64,000 nucleotides of DNA from Hymenobacter jeollabukensis (GTDB lineage Bacteria > Bacteroidota > Bacteroidia > Cytophagales > Hymenobacteraceae). The notes under the pieces were generated by a model. That model saw nothing but the letters and a program-made list of their open reading frames with translations. It ran no database searches and had not been told where the DNA came from. The stretch's first letter is position 1. Each line of letters opens with the position of its first letter. The position numbers and the translations under genes were made by a program. Where the stretch lies: contig NZ_VAJM01000003.1 in NCBI RefSeq assembly GCF_005771675.1, positions 124,001 to 188,000 on the forward strand, in the 5' to 3' direction. Positions 59,308 to 64,000 of the stretch are shown one piece after another.

Positions 59308-59967
59308 ATGGAACAAAAGGCTGCTCCTGCGTCGGGCCAACTCCACAAGCCCAAGCACAAAGGTTCGGCGCAATTGTTTGACAACCCTGTGCTGGAGCGT
59401 ATGACGCACACGCACATCGCCGCGCCCCTGTCTATCTTCTTCTGCGTTGCCGCCGTCAGCCTGTACTACGGCCTGAGCCGCGGGCTGCTGACCGGTCTGT
59501 CGGCTTTCGGGCTGTTTCTGGTGGGCTGGTTTGCCTTTACGCTGGTGGAGTACCTGATGCACCGTTTTCTGTACCACATGAAAACGAATACGCCCGGCAA
59601 GGCCAAGTTTCAGTACACCATGCACGGCGTGCACCACGAGTATCCCAAGGACAAGACCCGCCTGGCCATGCCGCCCATCCTGACGGTGTTTGTGGCCTCG
59701 CTGCTGTTCTTCATCTTCCGCTTCACCTTCGGCAATGCGGGCTTCGGCATTCTGGCCGGTTTCGTGTTCGGCTACGCTACGTACCTGTTTGTGCACTACG
59801 CCATTCACGTGTACAACCCACCCAAGAACTTCCTGAAATTCTGGTGGCACCACCACGCCCAGCACCACTACCGGCAGGACGAGGTGGCTTTTGGCGTGTC
59901 GACTACCATCTGGGACCATATCATCGGTACTATGCCCGAGGATAAGCGGCAGGAAGCCAAGTCCTAG
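59308..59967 (+). CDS. Sterol desaturase/fatty acid hydroxylase family protein (FA 2-hydroxylase-like)
   Basis: A 219-residue membrane di-iron enzyme with about four helices. The His boxes are HRFLYH, HGVHH, HYAIH and HHAQHH. The layout YLMHRFLYHMKTN ... MHGVHHEYPKDKTRLAMPP matches fatty acid 2-hydroxylases that make hydroxylated sphingolipid acyl chains, which fits Bacteroidota membranes. It has its own promoter element. Confidence 0.88.
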   Translation: MEQKAAPASGQLHKPKHKGSAQLFDNPVLERMTHTHIAAPLSIFFCVAAVSLYYGLSRGLLTGLSAFGLFLVGWFAFTLVEYLMHRFLYHMKTNTPGKAKFQYTMHGVHHEYPKDKTRLAMPPILTVFVASLLFFIFRFTFGNAGFGILAGFVFGYATYLFVHYAIHVYNPPKNFLKFWWHHHAQHHYRQDEVAFGVSTTIWDHIIGTMPEDKRQEAKS

Positions 59968-59992
59968 ATTCCGACCAACGTTAGGGTTGCAG

Positions 59993-60035
59993 CGGCGCCG
60001 GCCGTGTCTGTCCAGGGCAGATGCAGCCGGCGCCG
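59993..60035 (+). terminator. Hairpin after the fatty-acid hydroxylase
   Basis: A 10-bp stem CGGCGCCGGC / GCCGGCGCCG with a 23-nt loop, then TTTCTTTG, 25 bases past the stop. Confidence 0.6.
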
Positions 60036-60104
60036 TTTCTTTGTATAGTATATATAGAAAACGGCTAATTCTTTGAAATCCTAATCCAGTCCTTTAGTGG
60101 GAAT

Positions 60105-60119
60105 AATTATATTATAATT
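60105..60119. promoter_or_regulatory. AT palindrome in the leader of the T9SS surface protein gene
   Basis: AATTATATTATAATT is a perfect palindrome inside an AT-rich stretch (60050-60180) upstream of the surface protein; possible operator or promoter region. Confidence 0.35.
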
Positions 60120-60232
60120 CCTATTTTGGGAACGTGAGTGGTATATGGGGTGGGTATTTTTAAATTTGTAAATGGTAATCTTTGTCCAGTGTGCAAGGAT
60201 TGCCCGTACCCACTCATCAGCTTCGACTGAGC

Positions 60233-62590
60233 ATGCACCACCTCTACCGTTTGGCTCTGGGAGCCGGCTTGCTGCTGCAGGCGCTGACCGTTCGCGGGCA
60301 GATTGTCCTGAGCAACTTCAACCCCAACACGCAAACCTTTAACACCCTCACCACGAGCACGGCCGCCACGCCGCCGACTTTCACCAACAACGTGACCCTG
60401 ACGGGCCTGTACCTGGGCTCGAACGTGTACTTCCAGAACTCGCCCACGTTTCCGCTGCCCAGCGGCTTCTACGACTACAGCCCCGACCGGCTGGGGGCCA
60501 ACGACGGCTCGGTGACGACGGCGCAGTTTTACAGCCTCGGCAGCGCCGGCTCTACCGACCGCGCCATTGGCGGCCTGGCCACCGGGCAGTCGGGCACGGG
60601 CTACGCGGGCCTGCGCTACAAGAACAGCACCGGTGCCGTCATCAAGAACCTGGCGGTGACCTACACACTGGAGCAGTGGTACAACTCCGGCACCATCGAC
60701 CAGGCCAACTTCGAGGTGCATTACCGCACCGCTACCACGTCGGCCTCGGTCTATGATGCGGCGGGCACCTGGACGGCCGTGCCGCAGCTGACCGTGTTTG
60801 CGCCCTCGACCACCAAGCCGATTACCAACCAGAACGGCAACGTGGCCAGCAACCGGGTGACGCTGTCGTACACCATTCCGAACGTCAACCTGGCCAACGG
60901 CGCGGAAATCATGCTGCGCTGGAAATACTCGCTCAACAACGCCACCAACGGCAACGGCCTGGGCATCGACGACGTGACGGTAACGCCCGAGTCGACCATC
61001 TTCTACAGCAAGGCCACGGGCAACTACAACGCCCCGGGTACCTGGGGCCCGAACGCCGACGGCACGGGCACCGCGCCCGCCAACTTCACGACGGCCAACC
61101 AGATTTTCTACGTGCGCGGCGCCGACGTTACGGCCGACCGCCTCGGCGGCAGCTGGACGGTGAGCGGCACCAACTCCAAAATCGTAGTGGGCCAGACCAG
61201 TGCGCCGGCCAAGCTGCTGGTAGCCGCCGGTGCTGACATCAACGGCACGGTGGACGTGACGACCGGCTCCACGCTGCGCATCGAGAAAACCAACTCCAGC
61301 ACCCTGCGCCTGGGCACCCTCAACGTGGGCAGCACCGTAGAATACAGCGGCACCACCGACCACACCGTGCAGGCCAAGCAGTACAGCCGCCTGCGCGTCA
61401 TCGGCACCGGCAGCAAAAACCTCGGCGGCGACGTGACGGTGACCGATACGCTCAGCTTCCGCGGCGGGGCCGACCTGGCCCTGGGCGCCTACAACCTCAC
61501 GCTGTCGACCCTGGGCGCCATCGTGGGCACCTCACCGACCTCGTTTGTGGTGACCAACGGCGCGGGCAAGCTGCGCCTGCCGGTGGCGGGCCTGAGCAAT
61601 GGCACGAGCACGGCGGTGCTGTTCCCGGTGGGTACCGCGGCCACGTCGTACTCGCCCGTGAGCATTCAGCAGAACACGGCCCAGAGCCAGGACATCTTTG
61701 AGGTGCGCGTTATCGACAACGTGTACCACCGCTACAATGCCAACGAAGAGCCGGTGGGCCCGCCCGTGCAGGGCGAAGTGGTAAAGAAAACTTGGCTGGT
61801 CGGCAAGGAGACGCCTACCATCCCGAACGTGGACGTGCAGCTGGCCATGGAGTGGAATACGGCCGATGCCACGGCGGACTTCGTGCCCGCCCAGGCCTTC
61901 GTCGACCACTTCACCGGGGGGCAGTGGGACCGGGTGACCAACCGCCCGGGCGCTACGCAGCCCCGCACCGGCGCCCACGGCGTGAAGCGCGGCGGCATCA
62001 ACAGCTTCTCGCCGTTCGGGGTATCGTCGAGCGGCAACGGCGTGCTGCCGGTGGAGCTGCTGAGCTTCGATGCCAAGCGCACGGGCAGCGCGGTGACCTG
62101 CACCTGGGCCACCGCTACCGAGCAGAACAACGCCCGCTTCGTGGTGGAGCGTAGCCTCGATGGCAAGACGTTTGAGACGGTGGGCACGGTGGCCGGGGCT
62201 GGCACCAGCACCCAGCGCCGCGACTACCGCTTCGTGGATGCCCGCCCGGCCCGCGAGCTGACCTACTACCGCCTGCGCCAAATCGATAACGACGGCACCG
62301 AAACGCTGTCGAGCGTGGTGGCCGTGGCCCCAGCGGCCGGCGACCAGGCCGCGTTGACCATCACGCCCAACCCCGGCACCGGCCTGTTTGAGCTCTGGAC
62401 CGATGCCGCGGCCGGCACGTCGCTGCAGGTGACGGTGCAATCGGTGCTCGGCACGGAGGTGCTGCGCCGGCGCGTGGTGGTGGGCACCCAGCGCCCGCAG
62501 CTCGACCTGCGCCGCCTGCCCGCGGGCGTGTACTCCGTGCGCGTGAGCACCGCCGCCGGCCAGCACACGGCCCGCGTGGTGAAGCAGTAG
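60233..62590 (+). CDS. Large T9SS-sorted surface protein, hypothetical
   Basis: A 785-residue exported protein. The signal peptide is MHHLYRLALGAGLLLQALTV (cut near RGQ). The body is beta-rich: two jelly-roll-like N-terminal domains (NVTLTGLYLGSNVYFQNSPT, GAEIMLRWKYSLNNATNGNG), a repetitive central part, and a fibronectin-like segment (LPVELLSFDAKRTGSAVTCT ... YRLRQIDNDGTETL) seen before many Bacteroidota sorting domains. The last ~80 residues (ITPNPGTGLFEL ... LPAGVYSVRVS) are a type A T9SS signal. The ATG at 60233 is preferred over a TTG at 60182. Function unknown, perhaps adhesion. Confidence 0.85.
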   Translation: MHHLYRLALGAGLLLQALTVRGQIVLSNFNPNTQTFNTLTTSTAATPPTFTNNVTLTGLYLGSNVYFQNSPTFPLPSGFYDYSPDRLGANDGSVTTAQFYSLGSAGSTDRAIGGLATGQSGTGYAGLRYKNSTGAVIKNLAVTYTLEQWYNSGTIDQANFEVHYRTATTSASVYDAAGTWTAVPQLTVFAPSTTKPITNQNGNVASNRVTLSYTIPNVNLANGAEIMLRWKYSLNNATNGNGLGIDDVTVTPESTIFYSKATGNYNAPGTWGPNADGTGTAPANFTTANQIFYVRGADVTADRLGGSWTVSGTNSKIVVGQTSAPAKLLVAAGADINGTVDVTTGSTLRIEKTNSSTLRLGTLNVGSTVEYSGTTDHTVQAKQYSRLRVIGTGSKNLGGDVTVTDTLSFRGGADLALGAYNLTLSTLGAIVGTSPTSFVVTNGAGKLRLPVAGLSNGTSTAVLFPVGTAATSYSPVSIQQNTAQSQDIFEVRVIDNVYHRYNANEEPVGPPVQGEVVKKTWLVGKETPTIPNVDVQLAMEWNTADATADFVPAQAFVDHFTGGQWDRVTNRPGATQPRTGAHGVKRGGINSFSPFGVSSSGNGVLPVELLSFDAKRTGSAVTCTWATATEQNNARFVVERSLDGKTFETVGTVAGAGTSTQRRDYRFVDARPARELTYYRLRQIDNDGTETLSSVVAVAPAAGDQAALTITPNPGTGLFELWTDAAAGTSLQVTVQSVLGTEVLRRRVVVGTQRPQLDLRRLPAGVYSVRVSTAAGQHTARVVKQ

Positions 62591-62615
62591 CGCGGCCCGG
62601 TAAGACGATAAATAA

Positions 62616-62651
62616 ACGGCGCCCGGCTCAATGGTATGAGCCGGGCGCCGT
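62616..62651. terminator. Bidirectional terminator after the surface protein gene
   Basis: A perfect 15-bp stem (62616-62630 with 62637-62651) with a 6-nt loop, between convergent genes. Confidence 0.75.
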
Positions 62652-62676
62652 GCGTTGGGGCGGGGAGAGTCGGGGC

Positions 62677-62853
62677 CTAGCTGCGGCGGAAAAAGCGGCT
62701 GAACAGCCACAGCAGCAGTACTATCACGACGATAACGCCGATAATGCCCGTGTAAGCGCCGGCCTTGAAAATGTCGCCGATAACCTCACAGCCGGTCAGG
62801 GGAAGCAGCAGCACCGCCAGCAGAAGCGGCAGCCAGGGGAGGGAACGTTTCAT
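62677..62853 (-). CDS. Short lipoprotein/membrane protein
   Basis: A 58-residue protein: signal peptide with lipobox LTGC (Cys residue 22), then VIGDIFKAGAYTGIIGVI and a second hydrophobic helix (VVIVLLLWLFSRFF). Very similar short proteins are widespread in Bacteroidota and are often labelled phosphatidate cytidylyltransferase by automatic pipelines, which is clearly wrong for this size. Function unknown. The ATG at 62853 was chosen because the longer frame to 63237 has no coding character. Confidence 0.75.
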   Translation of the reverse strand: MKRSLPWLPLLLAVLLLPLTGCEVIGDIFKAGAYTGIIGVIVVIVLLLWLFSRFFRRS

Positions 62854-62988
62854 GGGTGTAGAGGGAAGAAGGTGCAAAACCGGGCCGCCGCGTTTGGGTA
62901 GCCAGCTAAAGGCGCATACTGCCGGGCCGGGCAAAAGGTTGACGCCCGGGCGTCCGGCGGGCGGTGAACTATCGATCCGACTTTCGTG

Positions 62989-62996
62989 TATCTTGG
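62989..62996 (+). promoter_or_regulatory. -7-like element TATCTTGG, 4 nt before the ATG at 63001
   Basis: Matches TAnnTTTG with one mismatch and ends 4 bases (CCAG) before the start codon. Confidence 0.45.
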
Positions 62997-63000
62997 CCAG

Positions 63001-63273
63001 ATGAGTAACGAAGTAGCCAACCTGAGCCTCGCCGAAGCCACGCGCCACGAGCCCGTGCTGCACTACGCCTACTGCGTGGATGCCGGCAACCGCCCGGCCA
63101 ACCACGCCGGTGACTGGCCCGAAGAGGGCCGCGTGTACCCCGTGCGGCTGGTGCCGAGCCGGCTGGAAGGGATGTCCCTGATTCACGTACTGGGTTTCGA
63201 GGGCTCCGCCCCATACTACAACGCCTTCGGTCCGCACCGCTTCGAAGTGGTGGCCGAAGTGTGGTTAAATTAA
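63001..63273 (+). CDS. Small hypothetical protein
   Basis: A 90-residue soluble protein with no signal peptide or known domain (ATRHEPVLHYAYCVDAGNRP, VYPVRLVPSRLEGMSLIHVL). The mixed alpha/beta pattern and intact terminator support a real gene. The ATG at 63001 is preferred to a GTG at 62986, because a promoter-like element lies between them. Function unknown. Confidence 0.68.
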   Translation: MSNEVANLSLAEATRHEPVLHYAYCVDAGNRPANHAGDWPEEGRVYPVRLVPSRLEGMSLIHVLGFEGSAPYYNAFGPHRFEVVAEVWLN

Positions 63274-63594
63274 ACAGCGCCCGGCTAAGCTCAGGCTTAG
63301 CGGCCGAACCCAACGCTTGTAAAAAAGCGGCTGCCCACCCGGCAGCCGCTTTTTTTGTGTCTGCCGGCGGCCTGAGCCGGTTTGTGGGGGCTGCGCCCAG
63401 CGCGGGCCGGTGCGGCCTGCGCAACTGCGTTTGCGGAAAGAGTAGGCGCGCCGAAGCCGCACGGACTACCGGCCGGGATGAGGCCCGCCGGGCCGGATTG
63501 CCGACGGCGCGGCCCCCAAGAAATCCGGCGGCGCCCTTCGGCAGACCGGAATTTGATAGCACCTTTGACGTCCATTTCCCAAGAGCTGCCCGTG
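63274..63594. other. Gene-free stretch with one terminator
   Basis: Besides the terminator at 63321-63357, nothing with coding character was found. Open frames on both strands here are GC-bias artefacts. The promoter of the helicase gene must lie in the last ~100 bases, but no clear element was seen. Confidence 0.55.
63321..63357 (+). terminator. Terminator after the small hypothetical gene
   Basis: A perfect 15-bp stem AAAAAAGCGGCTGCC (63321-63335) with 63341-63355, followed by further T residues; probably bidirectional. Confidence 0.88.
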
Positions 63595-64000
63595 ATGAAC
63601 GCAACGGAACAAGAAGAACGAGAATACCTCGAAGAGGTGAAGGAGAAGCTTGCGTTGGCTGTAAAGCGCGTTGATGACGCGGTAAGGCAGTTTTCGGACG
63701 AGCTACGGCAGAAAAAGCAGTACATCCACGAGCACCAGTCCGGCATGGACGACGCCGACATGGTGGCCGCCGAGCAGTCCATCAACCGCATGGCCTATAC
63801 GGGCGAAGGGGCCGTGGCCCGCAAGCGCCGCCTGCTCAAGCTGGCCCAGTCGCCCTACTTCGGCCGCGTCGATTTTGCCGCCGCGGGCCAGGCCGCCGCG
63901 CCGGTGTACATCGGCGTGCACTCGTTTCTGGACGAGCAGCACCGCCAGAACCTGATCTACGACTGGCGCGCCCCGGTCTCCTCCCTGTTCTACGACTTCG
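63595..64000 (+). CDS. HelD-like UvrD-family helicase, N-terminal part (cut by window end)
   Basis: The first 135 codons of a longer gene. The N-terminus is a coiled coil (EQEEREYLEEVKEKLALAVK, VRQFSDELRQKKQYIHEHQS) followed by GRVDFAAAGQAAAPVYIGVH and LIYDWRAPVSSLFYDF. The latter (YDWRAPVSS) is a signature of HelD/UvrD-like helicases that recycle RNA polymerase. The ATPase motifs lie beyond the window, so activity cannot be checked. Confidence 0.8.
   Translation, partial: MNATEQEEREYLEEVKEKLALAVKRVDDAVRQFSDELRQKKQYIHEHQSGMDDADMVAAEQSINRMAYTGEGAVARKRRLLKLAQSPYFGRVDFAAAGQAAAPVYIGVHSFLDEQHRQNLIYDWRAPVSSLFYDF

Noticed and set aside
62677-63237. A 186-codon minus-strand protein including the 58-residue lipoprotein
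   Set aside because: The first ~128 codons have no coding character and overlap the plus-strand gene at 63001; the ATG at 62853 begins a clear lipoprotein signal.

Overview
The window looks like part of a chromosome from a high-GC member of the Bacteroidota, most likely Hymenobacter or a close relative in Cytophagales. The evidence is two proteins with type IX secretion (T9SS) sorting domains, many promoter elements of the Bacteroidota form TAnnTTTG, no Shine-Dalgarno sequences before starts, a DUF4295 gene next to rpmG, a bacillithiol gene (bshC), and codon use dominated by G/C. No rRNA, tRNA, prophage, IS transposase or CRISPR array was seen. The sequence is mostly housekeeping genes with small exported proteins between them.

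Layout. 0-14 kb: secreted M4 protease, ATP-grasp protein, short-chain dehydrogenase, outer-membrane barrel and TPR protein, esterase, phospholipase D-like protein, GH1-like glycosidase, CDF metal exporter, amino-acid permease, a hairpin-rich gene-free stretch (12.2-12.8 kb) and a degenerate transglutaminase. 14-19 kb: hemB, three small lipoproteins (two are tandem paralogues), ornithine aminotransferase, ridA and a 53-residue DUF5522 gene. 19-23 kb: a translation and targeting block (rpmB, aminopeptidase P, rpmG, DUF4295, ftsY). 23-33 kb: two acyltransferases, a Gdx-type SMR exporter, a Crp/Fnr regulator, a GNAT enzyme, rimO, bshC, 5-formyl-THF cyclo-ligase and a lone exbD. 33-44 kb: a DUF2157/GDYXXLXY operon, mnmD, a thioesterase, rlmN, a spondin-domain protein, a YihY/BrkB protein, DUF3891, a threonine dehydrogenase-like epimerase and a patatin. 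44-49 kb: an iron-uptake set (TonB-dependent receptor, GyrI-like protein, PepSY reductase-like protein). 49-64 kb: TerC, kbl, NamZ, cdaA-folP with divergent DUF1599 and BT_3928-type genes, an oligopeptide-type permease, aroK, a fatty-acid hydroxylase, a large T9SS surface protein, and the start of a HelD-like helicase cut by the window end.

Some genes form working sets. The epimerase at 42-43 kb and kbl at 50 kb together could turn threonine into glycine. rimO, rlmN, mnmD, rpmB, rpmG and ftsY serve translation. folP and 5-FCL serve folate metabolism. cdaA makes cyclic di-AMP.

The most unusual content is between genes. A 416-bp unit at 55755-56170 has perfect 43-bp terminal inverted repeats around one GIY-YIG nuclease gene, and it sits between DUF1599 and the BT_3928-type gene. 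A gene-less relative with perfect 37-bp arms lies at 37232-37354. A second family with nested inverted repeats occurs at 3530-3685 and 48805-49011. Four further palindromes built from short repeated words lie just upstream of rpmG, ftsY, the ABC permease and aroK; in aroK the palindrome seems to have become the N-terminal coding region. Four genes have a -7-like promoter element ending exactly 4 nt before the ATG, which suggests leaderless mRNAs.
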